Counted from the stretch's first letter, positions 18,673 to 26,806 are shown. The stretch: 64,000 nucleotides of DNA from Lachnospiraceae bacterium (GCA_022845955.1 AP025576.1:2232001-2296000); one strand, 5' to 3'. The notes: a model not told the origin generated them from the letters alone. A program made the numbers and translations.

Positions 18673-18702
18673 ATTATAGCATTATACAACGTATTTTTTC
18701 AA
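18673..18702 (-). promoter_or_regulatory. Sigma-A promoter of the LacI-family gene
   Basis: Read on the minus strand, TTGAAA (18702-18697) is followed after 18 bases by TATAAT (18678-18673). Transcription would start near 18666, giving a leader of about 170 bases that includes the inverted repeat at 18578-18608. Confidence 0.65.
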
Positions 18703-18852
18703 TGGAATGTTTGGCTTACCCGTATCTGGTTAGAATGATAGAAAATAGTAACTATTCGGCGGTGACAGAATCCTTATTCCTGTAACCGAAAAAGCCAGGC
18801 AGGTGGATGTGTTACGCCTGATTGGCCCAATAAGAAAGGAGCTGTGATACTT

Positions 18853-19854
18853 ATGTCGGGAAATACGGATAAGATTCATACGATTTATTTGGCAGGAGGA
18901 TGCTTTTGGGGACTTGAGGCTTATATGAAGAAACTGCCCGGGGTCTTGGATACGGCTGTGGGTTATGCCAATGGGGCTACGGAAAATCCCACCTATGAGC
19001 AGGTATGCAGCGGCAAAACGGGCCATGCAGAAACGGTGAGGGTGGATTATGACAGGACCTGTATCTCTACAGTACGGCTTCTGGAAGGGTTTTTCCATGT
19101 AGTGGATCCCACCAGCGTGGACAGGCAGGGAAATGACAGGGGGAACCAATATCGTTCCGGTATTTATTATGTGGAGGAAGCGGACCGGGATATTGCGGAA
19201 AAGGTACGGGAGGAGCAGGCGCGGAAAAATACACGGCCTGTGGTGACGGAACTGCTTCCCCTGACGGCGTTCTGGCCGGCCGAGGAGTACCACCAGGATT
19301 ATCTGGATAAGAACCCGGGCGGTTACTGCCATATCAATCTAAACAGGGCGGAGGAGTTCATCAGGGAGAAGGAAGGGGAAAAAGATGACCTTTTCCGCCG
19401 CATCCGGGAAGCGGTTTATCCGGTGCCGGAGGAGAAAGAACGGAGAGAAAGGCTGACCGGGATCCAATATGAGGTGACACAGAAAAACGCCACGGAACGG
19501 CCTTTTACAAATGAATACGCCGGTAATTTTGATAAGGGGATTTATGTGGATGTGGTTACGGGGGAGCCTCTGTTTTCTTCGGAGGATAAGTTCGAATCCG
19601 GCTGCGGCTGGCCCAGCTTTTCCCGGGCTATCATCCCGGACGTCCTGAAGGAAAAAAAGGATACCAGCCATTTTATGGTGCGCACGGAGGTACGCAGCCG
19701 TGCGGGGGACAGCCATCTGGGGCATGTGTTTGAAGACGGCCCGGAGGAACGGGGCGGGCTGCGTTATTGTATCAACAGCGCTGCCGTCCGCTTTATCCCG
19801 TTTGATAAGCTGGAAGAGGAGGGCTATGGATATCTCCGGCAGCTATTTGCGTAA
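18853..19854 (+). CDS. msrAB: Bifunctional peptide methionine sulfoxide reductase MsrA-MsrB
   Basis: Repair enzyme of 333 residues that reduces both stereoisomers of methionine sulfoxide. The MsrA domain comes first, with the catalytic motif [10 protein letters not shown] and [15 protein letters not shown]. The MsrB domain follows from about residue 195, with [23 protein letters not shown] and the catalytic Cys in [11 protein letters not shown]. The fusion order A-B is common in Firmicutes. An in-frame GTG at 18844 sits almost on the AAGGAG site, so the ATG at 18853 is preferred. It stands alone, convergent with the aminotransferase gene. Confidence 0.95.
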   Translation: MSGNTDKIHTIYLAGGCFWGLEAYMKKLPGVLDTAVGYANGATENPTYEQVCSGKTGHAETVRVDYDRTCISTVRLLEGFFHVVDPTSVDRQGNDRGNQYRSGIYYVEEADRDIAEKVREEQARKNTRPVVTELLPLTAFWPAEEYHQDYLDKNPGGYCHINLNRAEEFIREKEGEKDDLFRRIREAVYPVPEEKERRERLTGIQYEVTQKNATERPFTNEYAGNFDKGIYVDVVTGEPLFSSEDKFESGCGWPSFSRAIIPDVLKEKKDTSHFMVRTEVRSRAGDSHLGHVFEDGPEERGGLRYCINSAAVRFIPFDKLEEEGYGYLRQLFA

Positions 19855-19900
19855 ACTCCATGCCCGGTCCGCCGGGCGGCGCCAGGCAGGGAGTATCCGT

Positions 19901-21091
19901 TTACTGAAAGGGAGCCTGCTTCAAAACATGGCCTATACGGGAAATGCCTTCTCTGATTTTATCTTCCGGGGTATTGGAAAAGTTAATCCGGAGCGTGTTC
20001 TGCCTGCTTTTGCCCGGAAAAAAGGAATAGCCGGGCACGAAGGCGACATTCCGGGCGAGGCAGCTTTCCAGGAGCCTGACCGTGTTAACGGATTCCTTTA
20101 CTTCCACCCACAGAAAGAGGCCGCCTTCGGGCCGGGTATAAACCGTGTCCGCAGGGAAGCAGGTGTTTATGGCATCTATGGCGGCGTCACGCCGCTTCCG
20201 GTAGACTTCCCTTATTTTAGAAATATGGGCATCGATGTCATAGTGCTCCATATAAGTGGAAATCACAATTTGGGCGATGGTGTTGCATTGCAGATCGGCC
20301 CCCTGTTTTACCAGCACATAGTTGCGGATAACCTCCGCATCCCCCGCAATCCATCCGATCCGGTAGCCGGGACAGAATATTTTAGAGAAGGTACCCGTGC
20401 ATACGACGCTTCCGGACCGGTCGAAGGATTTCACGGAGGGTAAAAAATCCCCTTCATACCGAAGTTCGCCATAGGGATTATCTTCGATGACCACAACCTG
20501 GTATCGGGCAGATAGTTCGGCGATCTTCTTTCTGCGTTCCAGACTCCAGGTGCGTCCTGTGGGATTCTGGAAATTGGGGATGATGTATAGCAGCTTTGCA
20601 CGGGGGTAGTCCTCCAGCGCTTTTTCCAGGCTTGCCGGGAGCATTCCTTCCCCGTCGGTTTCTATTTCCACGAATTCGCAGCCATAGGCCTTGAAGGCAC
20701 TGATGGCAGCCAGATACGTAGGGCTTTCGCACAGCACCACATCCCCTTCGTCCAGAAATACTTTTCCGGAGAGATCTAGGGCCTGCTGGGAACCGTGGGT
20801 TATCATGATGTTATCCTCACAGAAGGAGGTGCCCAGCTGGGTATTCATGCGTTCCGCGATCCATTTCCGCAGAGGCTGCCAGCCTTCCGTGGTGGAGTAT
20901 TGCAGGGCCTGGCCGCCGCAGTGATCCAGGACATAGTTGTTTACCTCCCGGATTTCTTCGATGGGGAAAAGCTCCGGGGCGGGCAGACCGCCTGCGAAGG
21001 AGATTACCTCCGGTTTTTCCGTCAGCTTCAGCAATTCCCTGATTTCAGACGCTTCCATGTTTTCCATACGTTTTGCATATTTGTATACCAT
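19901..21091 (-). CDS. PLP-dependent class I/II aminotransferase
   Basis: Fold-type I aminotransferase of 396 residues. Typical motifs are EVISFAGGLPAPELFP, the YIIPNFQNPTGRTW loop, VVIEDNPYGELRY, and the PLP-binding lysine in GTFSKIFCPGYRIGW. It resembles the 2-aminoadipate/aromatic aminotransferase group that is closest to MocR C-terminal domains. It lies 12 bases after the MocR regulator and in the same direction, so the two are probably co-transcribed and the regulator probably controls this enzyme. The amino-acid substrate is not deducible. Confidence 0.9.
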   Translation of the reverse strand: MVYKYAKRMENMEASEIRELLKLTEKPEVISFAGGLPAPELFPIEEIREVNNYVLDHCGGQALQYSTTEGWQPLRKWIAERMNTQLGTSFCEDNIMITHGSQQALDLSGKVFLDEGDVVLCESPTYLAAISAFKAYGCEFVEIETDGEGMLPASLEKALEDYPRAKLLYIIPNFQNPTGRTWSLERRKKIAELSARYQVVVIEDNPYGELRYEGDFLPSVKSFDRSGSVVCTGTFSKIFCPGYRIGWIAGDAEVIRNYVLVKQGADLQCNTIAQIVISTYMEHYDIDAHISKIREVYRKRRDAAIDAINTCFPADTVYTRPEGGLFLWVEVKESVNTVRLLESCLARNVAFVPGYSFFPGKSRQNTLRINFSNTPEDKIREGISRIGHVLKQAPFQ

Positions 21092-21103
21092 TTTGCTTGC
21101 TCC

Positions 21104-22615
21104 TTATAAAATAGGGTTGATTTCATGGGCTGCAGGCCACATTTCCTCTTTCTGCATCCGTATAAGTTCCTGGATGCCATTACATAAAATCCGTACGCCT
21201 TCTGCGATCCTGTTTTTCGGAGGAAACGTATAATTCAGCCGGATGTGGCTTTCTCCCTTTTGCCCGGTCAGATAGGAAGGCATCCCGGGCAGGATGGCAA
21301 CGCCTTTTTCCGCCGCTTTGGGAGCAAGAACCTCTGCGGAAAGGCCATCGGGCAGTGTGCACCACAGGTAGTAGCCGCCGGAGGGGATATTCCAGGAAAG
21401 TCCGGGCGGTGCGTATTTGCTTAAAGCACCGGTCATGATGTTTCTTCGTTCCTCATATTCCCTGCGGATAAGGGACAGATAGTCCGCCATTCCGCCTCCG
21501 GTCAGAAAGCGCTCCACTATCTGCTGCGAGACACAATTGGTATGCAGATCCATGAGCTGGCGGATGGTGCAGAGTTTCTGTATCAGTTTCTTATTGGCGC
21601 AGATCCAACCCAGCCGCAGGCCGGGGGAAATGGTTTTGGAGAAGGTGGAAAGGTACAGGACACAGCCGTTTGTATCCATGGATTTTAAGGGGGAAAGCGG
21701 CTGCCCGTCAAAATAGAGTTCTCCGTACGGGTCATCCTCTACGATCGGAATACCATATCCGGCGGCCATTTCCAACAGCCGTATCCGCTTGGGCAGGCTC
21801 ATGCAGATACCGGAAGGATTATGGTAGGTGGGCATGGTGTATAGGAATTTGGGCCGGTACCTGGATAAGAGCTGTTCCAGGATATCCATGTCCATCCCGT
21901 CCGCTTCCATGGGAACCGCCATCATTTTTGCCCCGGCCGCCCGGAAACTCTGTATAGCGGGAAAGAAGGACGGTTCTTCGAGCAGCACGAGATCGCCCGG
22001 GTTGAGGAATGCTCTGGCGACGAGATCGATACCCTGCTGGGAACCGGACAAAACCATGATTTCAGAGGGCTGGCAGAAGCAGGAACGCTTTTGCATGTAG
22101 GAACTGATCGCCTTGCGGAGAGAGGAAAAGCCTGCCACAGGGGAGACAAGCAGTTCCTTTTGCCTGGATAACAATTCTTTTTCAATTCCTGCAAACGCCT
22201 GTACGGGCAGATTTTCAAAAGAAGCAATCCCTGCAGCGAAAGAAATGACGTCCTTTTGGTTGGCTATTTCCAGATATTTGTTCACATCAAAAGGATCATG
22301 GTTTTTCACATAATCACTGTACAGATACTCCCAGATCGGTTCCTTCGGATAGCCGGTTCTGCCCGGCCGGCCGTTTTCCGCCGATACGGCGACGGTACCC
22401 CGGCCTACATGGGAAGCCATCAGCCCGTCGGCCTTCAGTTCCTTGTAAGCGTTCAGTACAGTCGTGCGGTTGACGCCCAGCGCATCTGCCAGCTGACGTT
22501 CCGAGGGAAACGGGAAGCCGCCGGGAATTTCGCCGGAGGTGATCTGTGCCTGTATCTGTTCCGCAATCTGCTTATACAGCGGTATTTTTTTCTTTTTATC
22601 AATCTGAATTTTCAT
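21104..22615 (-). CDS. MocR-type regulator (GntR wHTH fused to aminotransferase-like domain)
   Basis: Transcription factor of 503 residues. The N-terminal GntR winged helix contains IPLYKQIAEQIQAQI, SERQLADALGVNRTTVLNAY and LMASHVGRGTV. The C-terminal aminotransferase-like domain keeps the PLP lysine in STFSKTISPGLRLGW and the NPSGICMS loop. Proteins of this class sense PLP or a PLP-amino acid adduct. The perfect palindrome at 22625-22642 sits immediately before its ribosome site and is a natural autoregulatory operator. It heads a two-gene operon with the aminotransferase. Confidence 0.92.
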   Translation of the reverse strand: MKIQIDKKKKIPLYKQIAEQIQAQITSGEIPGGFPFPSERQLADALGVNRTTVLNAYKELKADGLMASHVGRGTVAVSAENGRPGRTGYPKEPIWEYLYSDYVKNHDPFDVNKYLEIANQKDVISFAAGIASFENLPVQAFAGIEKELLSRQKELLVSPVAGFSSLRKAISSYMQKRSCFCQPSEIMVLSGSQQGIDLVARAFLNPGDLVLLEEPSFFPAIQSFRAAGAKMMAVPMEADGMDMDILEQLLSRYRPKFLYTMPTYHNPSGICMSLPKRIRLLEMAAGYGIPIVEDDPYGELYFDGQPLSPLKSMDTNGCVLYLSTFSKTISPGLRLGWICANKKLIQKLCTIRQLMDLHTNCVSQQIVERFLTGGGMADYLSLIRREYEERRNIMTGALSKYAPPGLSWNIPSGGYYLWCTLPDGLSAEVLAPKAAEKGVAILPGMPSYLTGQKGESHIRLNYTFPPKNRIAEGVRILCNGIQELIRMQKEEMWPAAHEINPIL

Positions 22616-22624
22616 ATTTCCTCC

Positions 22625-22642
22625 AATTGGTTCGAACCAATT
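22625..22642. promoter_or_regulatory. Perfect 18-bp palindrome ahead of the MocR gene
   Basis: AATTGGTTCGAACCAATT is fully self-complementary and ends ten bases before the MocR start codon. Related half-sites follow upstream, AATCGGTT near 22660 and CCAATTTGG near 22677-22685. On the minus strand a weak promoter (TTGAAA, 17 bases, CATACT) lies just upstream. Binding by the MocR protein is the simplest reading. Confidence 0.7.
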
Positions 22643-22710
22643 TCAGTATGAACGCAATCTAATCGGTTTTCAACATCCAATTTGGATTATATTTTTACAG
22701 CCAATTAAAT

Positions 22711-22762
22711 ACTCCATCTGGCCGGATGGAGTATAAAGGCCCCGGCAAAAATTGCCGGGGCC
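22711..22762 (-). terminator. Terminator of the small lipoprotein gene, with a second hairpin
   Basis: The perfect 11-bp stem GGCCCCGGCAA (22738-22748) with TTGCCGGGGCC (22752-22762) lies 20 bases past the lipoprotein stop on the minus strand and is followed there by TTTAT. A second hairpin, ACTCCATC (22711-22718) with GATGGAGT (22725-22732), follows directly. Confidence 0.75.
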
Positions 22763-22781
22763 GGGAAATGGAGGAAGAAGA

Positions 22782-23375
22782 TTAATCAAAATGGTAAATT
22801 ACTATTTCACTGGCAGTGAAAACAGAACCGTCCCAGGTACCGGTGGCTATCATGCTCCTGCCGACTTCCAGGTCGGCAGCGGTTGCTTCGCTGTCGGTGC
22901 AGGTGATGCCCATGTCAGAAGAGGAACGGATAATAAAAACAGTTTCCTCCGAATATCTGACTTCAATAGAATCCGCAGGATCCGGATTGGCAGGACTTAC
23001 TGCCAGCAGGCCGTCTTCTCCCAAATCCTCATAATAGGTTTTGCTGACTTTAAAGCTGGAGGCATCGATTTCCATGATTGATCCGTCCAGTTCCTCATGG
23101 GAGGCAGGCGCCGCAGCGGGGGGTTCGGAAGCGGGCGCCGTTTCCGGGGCTGCATCCCCGGTATCGGGAACGGCAGCGGTATCTCCGTCAGCAGCGGTAT
23201 CTCCGTCAGCAGCAGTATCTCCGGCAGCAGGGGACGCTGACTCTCCCCGGTTTGCTGCGGAGGAGGCTTCTGTGTCGGCGGCGGATCCGCAGGCTCCTAA
23301 AACCATAGCACATAACAAAACAGCTGTCAGCAGCATCTGTTTTTTCCTTCCGGTCTTTTGCTTCTCTTTTTTCAT
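22782..23375 (-). CDS. Small secreted lipoprotein of unknown function
   Basis: Putative lipoprotein of 197 residues. The signal peptide ends in the lipobox VLGAC with Cys29. A low-complexity linker rich in Ala, Asp, Pro and Thr follows and includes three tandem copies of GDTAAD encoded by an 18-bp repeat (23173-23226). The C-terminal 95 residues (from HEELDGSIMEIDASSF) look like a small beta-rich domain. I do not recognise it. The start at 23375 was chosen over 23411 because it begins the signal peptide and follows AGAGAGGA. Direct repeats overlap its -35 region, pointing to control by an OmpR-family regulator. Confidence 0.8.
   Translation of the reverse strand: MKKEKQKTGRKKQMLLTAVLLCAMVLGACGSAADTEASSAANRGESASPAAGDTAADGDTAADGDTAAVPDTGDAAPETAPASEPPAAAPASHEELDGSIMEIDASSFKVSKTYYEDLGEDGLLAVSPANPDPADSIEVRYSEETVFIIRSSSDMGITCTDSEATAADLEVGRSMIATGTWDGSVFTASEIVIYHFD
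23173..23226. repeat. Three tandem 18-bp repeats within the lipoprotein gene
   Basis: Units at 23173-23190 and 23191-23208 are identical, and the unit at 23209-23226 differs at two positions. They encode the repeated hexapeptide of the linker. The copy number may vary between strains. Confidence 0.85.
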
Positions 23376-23416
23376 TTGTAGGATTCCTCTCTTTCCTGAT
23401 GGTTGCTTCAAGAGGT

Positions 23417-23452
23417 ATCATAGCAGTTGAATCTCTAAAGAATTTCTAAGAA
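23417..23452 (-). promoter_or_regulatory. Response-regulator-type promoter of the lipoprotein gene
   Basis: On the minus strand an extended -10 (TGC-TATGAT, core at 23422-23417) has no good -35 box. The -35 region is instead covered by two half-sites 11 bases apart, read on the plus strand as CTAAAGAA (23435-23442) and CTAAGAA (23446-23452). Direct repeats of this period overlapping -35 are typical of OmpR-family activation. Confidence 0.6.
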
Positions 23453-23455
23453 AAC

Positions 23456-23482
23456 AAAACGGCACAAGAACGGTTCCGTTTT
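23456..23482 (-). terminator. Terminator of the uncharacterised gene at 23494
   Basis: On the minus strand the stem AAAACGG/CCGTTTT (23482-23476 with 23462-23456) is followed by GTTTTCTTAG. It lies 11 bases past the stop codon. Confidence 0.65.
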
Positions 23483-23493
23483 GGAAGCCCCGG

Positions 23494-24519
23494 CTATTTC
23501 TTATTTTTCGGCACTTTTATCGGGCTTTTCTTTTCCCATTGCCATGTGATATAGAAGGGATCCTCTCTCCCGATTTCTTTTAGCTTCAGCCGTTCTTCGA
23601 ATAGTACGGCCTGGGCGTCCTTAAGGGAAGTCATACCCAGTACGGCCTGCAGAGAAGCTTTGACCTCGGCAGGGATATCCAGCAGCAAAGGAATAAAGGT
23701 AAAGGCGATGCCTACCACAGCCTGGATGCCTCTGGCTTTCAAGCGGCTTTTAGCTTTCTCCAGTTGTCCCTGCATGACGGCATGTGCGCCTTCCAGATTT
23801 TTGTATTTTTTCTCAAAATCCGCACTGCCATTTTTGCACGATATAAGAAAATCATACATAGAGATCCGGTAATTACTGTATTCCGCAGCGTATTTTTCAA
23901 TGATATTCAGATAATCATCCGTATTGGCCCCATAAAGCCAGGGGAAACGGACTAACAGCCGGTCCACTCTTTTATTTTCTACAAATACCCCGTTTTTCCC
24001 AAGGTAATCCGCCTCCATTCCGGGCCCGTATACACCGCCTAAGGCAGTGACTTGAAGCCCTGCGCCGTAGGACATATGTAATTGGAAGCTTTTCGGAAGC
24101 AGCGTGAAAACATCATTCTCTATAAGCTCTCTTCCGGTGAGCAAATCCCGGATAAAGGATTTCGGAATCGCATAGTTTGTGGAAGCAACCCCTTCCGTAG
24201 TCCCGGTGGAGATGCTGTCCGACAAAATGATGGAGGACGGGAAAATGCACATATATTTCCGGGTTTCCAGGCTCATATTATCCGATACAAAACAGGCCCG
24301 GCTGCCGCCTTCCTCATTCATCCGCGCAGAATAGCTGTTATACTGATCTCTGGTAAGGTCATAAAAATCGGTAATCCAGCCTTTGCCGAAGTCATTATAT
24401 ATATTGGTGCTCGTGGTAACGGCGTCGCCTATATACCGGTTATCCAGATCCTCCGCCCGCCTTATGCAGCCCTGTTTTAAAAGATACATCGCCTGATCCA
24501 TGTATTCCCTGTTTGTCAT
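23494..24519 (-). CDS. Uncharacterised protein, 341 residues
   Basis: I do not recognise this protein. It has no signal peptide. The stretch around residues 270-295 (VVGIAFTFIPLLLDIPAEV) is hydrophobic and could be a single membrane segment near the C-terminus. A charged helical section with many Lys and Glu precedes it (about residues 235-270). Three Cys occur but no metal-binding pattern. It has a good ribosome site (GGGAGGAG) and its own extended -10 promoter and terminator, so it is likely a real, independently transcribed gene. It is slightly richer in A+T than its neighbours, which hints at transfer. Confidence 0.7.
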   Translation of the reverse strand: MTNREYMDQAMYLLKQGCIRRAEDLDNRYIGDAVTTSTNIYNDFGKGWITDFYDLTRDQYNSYSARMNEEGGSRACFVSDNMSLETRKYMCIFPSSIILSDSISTGTTEGVASTNYAIPKSFIRDLLTGRELIENDVFTLLPKSFQLHMSYGAGLQVTALGGVYGPGMEADYLGKNGVFVENKRVDRLLVRFPWLYGANTDDYLNIIEKYAAEYSNYRISMYDFLISCKNGSADFEKKYKNLEGAHAVMQGQLEKAKSRLKARGIQAVVGIAFTFIPLLLDIPAEVKASLQAVLGMTSLKDAQAVLFEERLKLKEIGREDPFYITWQWEKKSPIKVPKNKK

Positions 24520-24558
24520 CGCATGCTCCTCCCTTCTGTATGTTTGCCGTACTTGTTA

Positions 24559-24570
24559 TATGAGTAAGTA
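24559..24570 (-). promoter_or_regulatory. Extended -10 promoter of the uncharacterised gene
   Basis: On the minus strand, TGC-TATACT lies about 45 bases before the start codon at 24519. No clear -35 box is present, as expected for an extended -10 promoter. The position is given to within a few bases. Confidence 0.45.
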
Positions 24571-24622
24571 TAGCATATCCGCTTCCCAAATACCGGATAA
24601 TTATCCTTCCCGGGATTCCTTA

Positions 24623-24651
24623 TTGCAGGAATGGGAAAAGGAGATTAATAT
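24623..24651 (+). promoter_or_regulatory. Sigma-A promoter of the SDR gene
   Basis: TTGCAG (24623-24628) is followed after 17 bases by TAATAT (24646-24651), about 57 bases before the SDR start codon. Confidence 0.5.
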
Positions 24652-24707
24652 GAAGGTATAGGCAGATATAACCCGGAAACAGATGACAAAAAGAAAGGAA
24701 GGAAAAG

Positions 24708-25484
24708 ATGGGAATTATTGAAAAAATGAGGCTGGACGGAAAGAAAATTTTTGTTACCGGCGGCGCCAGGGGAATCGGAAAAAGCGTTGCCGCCGCTTTT
24801 GCGGAGGCAGGAGCGGATATTGCAATTGTGGATGTGGATATTGCAGAAGCAAAGAAAACAGCGGATGAGCTGGCAGATGCATATGGGAACCGTATGCTTG
24901 CAATTAAGGCAGATGTCACCATACCGGAAGAGGTTCATTCCATGACGGAACAGGTAGTGGGCACCTTCGGCAGGCTGGACGCGGCCTTCTGCAACGCGGG
25001 TATTTGTATGAACATACCGGCGGAGGAAATGACCTTTGAACAATGGAAAAAGGTCATTGACATCAATCTAACCGGGGTGTTTCTCACCGCGCAGGCGGCG
25101 GGCAGGGTCATGCTCCGGCAGGGCTTCGGTTCCATTATCAATACGGCGTCCATGTCGGCACATATTGTGAATGTTCCCCAGCCGCAGTGCGCCTACAATG
25201 CATCCAAGGCGGGAGTGATCCAGCTGACCAAATCACTTGCCGTGGAATGGGCAAAACGCGGTGTGCGCGTGAATTCCATCAGTCCCGGTTATATCGGCAC
25301 GGAACTGACCCTGAATTCCCCCAGCCTGAAGCCCCTGATCGAACAGTGGAATGACATGGCCCCAATGGGACGCATGGGACGCCCGGAAGAGCTGCAGTCC
25401 ATCTGCGTGTACCTGGCGGGAGATACCAGCACCTTTACCACCGGTTCGGATTTTGTGATTGACGGTGCGTTCACCTGCTTTTAA
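24708..25484 (+). CDS. Short-chain dehydrogenase/reductase
   Basis: NAD(P)-dependent oxidoreductase of 258 residues with the classical SDR layout. The cofactor motif TGGARGIG is at residues 17-24. NAG lies in AAFCNAGI, the catalytic Ser in NTASMSAH, and the catalytic pair is Tyr163/Lys167 in YNASK. An acidic residue at the end of the second strand (VDVDIAE) suggests NAD preference. The C-terminal GSDFVIDGAFTCF is typical. It resembles polyol or sugar-alcohol dehydrogenases, but the substrate is unknown. It is monocistronic, preceded by AAAGGAAGG and convergent with the next gene. Confidence 0.9.
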   Translation: MGIIEKMRLDGKKIFVTGGARGIGKSVAAAFAEAGADIAIVDVDIAEAKKTADELADAYGNRMLAIKADVTIPEEVHSMTEQVVGTFGRLDAAFCNAGICMNIPAEEMTFEQWKKVIDINLTGVFLTAQAAGRVMLRQGFGSIINTASMSAHIVNVPQPQCAYNASKAGVIQLTKSLAVEWAKRGVRVNSISPGYIGTELTLNSPSLKPLIEQWNDMAPMGRMGRPEELQSICVYLAGDTSTFTTGSDFVIDGAFTCF

Positions 25485-25550
25485 GGTAGCGCCAAAGGGC
25501 GGAATGTTCCGGCAGTAATATAACGCTATGTGCGCGCATCCCTCCGATGC

Positions 25551-26498
25551 TTACGAAGCGGGGATTTCTTCTGTACGGACATGCGTCCCGTCAGATATAA
25601 AATCCACGGCCAGCAGTCCGCCCTCTGAATAAAAAGCCTGTACATGGCAGGCCTTCAGCCGCCCCGCAATTTCTTCGTTCATGGATTTGGGGCTTTCCTC
25701 CTGATTACCTGTGATAATTCCGTAAGCCGGCTGAACTCTTTCCAGAAAATCCCGGCTGGTGGAATCTGTTTTTCCGTGATGCCCCAGCTTCAGAACATCA
25801 GCCTGCAGGGGGAAGCCGCTTTCCAACAGCTTTGCCTCTGCCTTTTTCTCCATATCCCCTGTCATCAGATATGAAGTATCCCCATAGCAAAAGCGTATTA
25901 CCATGGAATTGTTGTTATCTTTTTTCTGATACACCTTATCAGGGATCCATATCTGCGCCAGGGCGGATCCCAGCTGCAGCGATTCCCCGCCAGCAAGCGC
26001 CACTATTTCAGCCCCATATTCTGCAGCCAGGGCAGGGACATCCACGGATTCATAGGTTACGGTATCCCTGCCGGACAGATAGATCCGTTCTGTGGGATAT
26101 GCCGCAAGAATGGCTTCCAGGCTTCCCGTATGATCCTTGTGCCCGTGGGACAGGAAGATACCGCGCAGGGAGGTGACTTCCTTTTGGCGGAGAAGCCGGG
26201 AGATCTGCGGAAAATCCTCCGCCTTCCCGGTATCGCACATATAGTAGCCGTCCTCGGGGATATACAAAAGAAAAGCGTCCCCTTTGCCCACATGGATAAA
26301 GGAGAGGATCATCCGGTCATCTGCTGTTTCTTCCGTATGCGCTTCCTGATGCGAAGAAAGGGTGGGGTTTTCTTCAGCAGCATCTTTGGACAAAGCCTGT
26401 CCCCCGCAGCCGGAAAGAAGCAGCACGGCGGCAAACAGTATGACGGTCAATAGACAGGGTATCCCTTTGTTTCGGCAGATATTTCCGGCAGCGCTCAT
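25551..26498 (-). CDS. Metallo-beta-lactamase-fold lipoprotein, ComEC C-domain-like
   Basis: Extracytoplasmic hydrolase of 315 residues. A signal peptide ends in LLLSGC, with Cys31 lipidated. The metal motif HGHKDH gives His118, His120, Asp122 and His123; further ligands are in MTGDMEKKAE and KLGHHG. The fold and spacing match the stand-alone ComEC/Rec2-type hydrolases, which act on nucleic acids or phosphodiesters. The true substrate is unknown. It begins after a strong AGGAGGG site and has its own promoter at 26606-26634. No other competence membrane gene is nearby, so a DNA-uptake role is not implied. Confidence 0.88.
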   Translation of the reverse strand: MSAAGNICRNKGIPCLLTVILFAAVLLLSGCGGQALSKDAAEENPTLSSHQEAHTEETADDRMILSFIHVGKGDAFLLYIPEDGYYMCDTGKAEDFPQISRLLRQKEVTSLRGIFLSHGHKDHTGSLEAILAAYPTERIYLSGRDTVTYESVDVPALAAEYGAEIVALAGGESLQLGSALAQIWIPDKVYQKKDNNNSMVIRFCYGDTSYLMTGDMEKKAEAKLLESGFPLQADVLKLGHHGKTDSTSRDFLERVQPAYGIITGNQEESPKSMNEEIAGRLKACHVQAFYSEGGLLAVDFISDGTHVRTEEIPAS

Positions 26499-26605
26499 AA
26501 TCCCTCCTGTTATATTCCTGTATCCGTATTTTCTGTGTTTTGCAGGCAGTCTCTGAAAACGGCAAAGCCGATTCCGATTAAGCGGTAAGTGTTCCGATAT
26601 ATTCT

Positions 26606-26634
26606 ATTGTAAAGGACGGGCTGCCGACTTTCAA
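26606..26634 (-). promoter_or_regulatory. Sigma-A promoter of the MBL-fold lipoprotein gene
   Basis: On the minus strand TTGAAA (26634-26629) is followed after 17 bases by TACAAT (26611-26606). The leader to the start codon at 26498 is about 100 bases. Confidence 0.65.
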
Positions 26635-26673
26635 GACAGCGGACATAAACTTTTGGAACAGTATCCATAAAAT

Positions 26674-26806
26674 GTTACTGTTCACTCCGTGACCAGTAAC
26701 CTGCATAAATCCATTTAAAATCGCCTGCGGCGATGGGATTTATGCACTCTTGAATCACTTTCTCACGTACTGTGCAGTAAATGCACAGTACTGAGTGAAC
26801 AGTAAC
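26674..26806. repeat. 133-bp cloverleaf-like palindromic repeat element
   Basis: The ends GTTACTGTTCACTC (26674-26687) and GAGTGAACAGTAAC (26793-26806) form a perfect 14-bp terminal inverted repeat. Inside are two further perfect stems. One is GCATAAATCC/GGATTTATGC (26703-26712 with 26736-26745), itself capped by ATCGCC/GGCGAT (26720-26725 with 26729-26734). The other is TACTGTGCA/TGCACAGTA (26768-26776 with 26782-26790). No open reading frame is present. The structure suggests a REP- or MITE-like non-autonomous mobile repeat or a structured RNA. The lacI-type leader repeat at 18578 shares TACTGTTCAC. Confidence 0.7.

Larger units (their letters stand above)
18494..18852. other. Intergenic region between lacI-type gene and msrAB, rich in inverted repeats
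   Basis: This 359-bp gap holds the minus-strand promoter at 18673-18702 and the perfect inverted repeat at 18578-18608. A GC-only near-palindrome (GCGCGC-TGCGCT-GCGCGC) spans about 18502-18519, just ahead of the lacI-type start. A near-palindrome AAAATAGTAACTATT occurs at 18742-18756, with a further imperfect inverted repeat to 18790. I found no convincing promoter for msrAB and no coding sequence. Confidence 0.55.

Noticed and set aside
18711..18736. TTGGCT and TAGAAT as an msrAB promoter
   Set aside because: The spacer is only 14 bases, too short for a sigma-A promoter.
19862..19877. GCCCGG/CCGGGC hairpin as a terminator between msrAB and the aminotransferase gene
   Set aside because: The stem is only six base pairs and no T-run follows on either strand; too weak to call.
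23173..23226. 18-bp repeats as a regulatory array
   Set aside because: They lie inside a coding sequence and encode a repeated hexapeptide in a lipoprotein linker.
24650..24661. Three-codon frame before the SDR gene as a leader peptide
   Set aside because: It is too short to support any attenuation model, and no paired RNA structure is evident.
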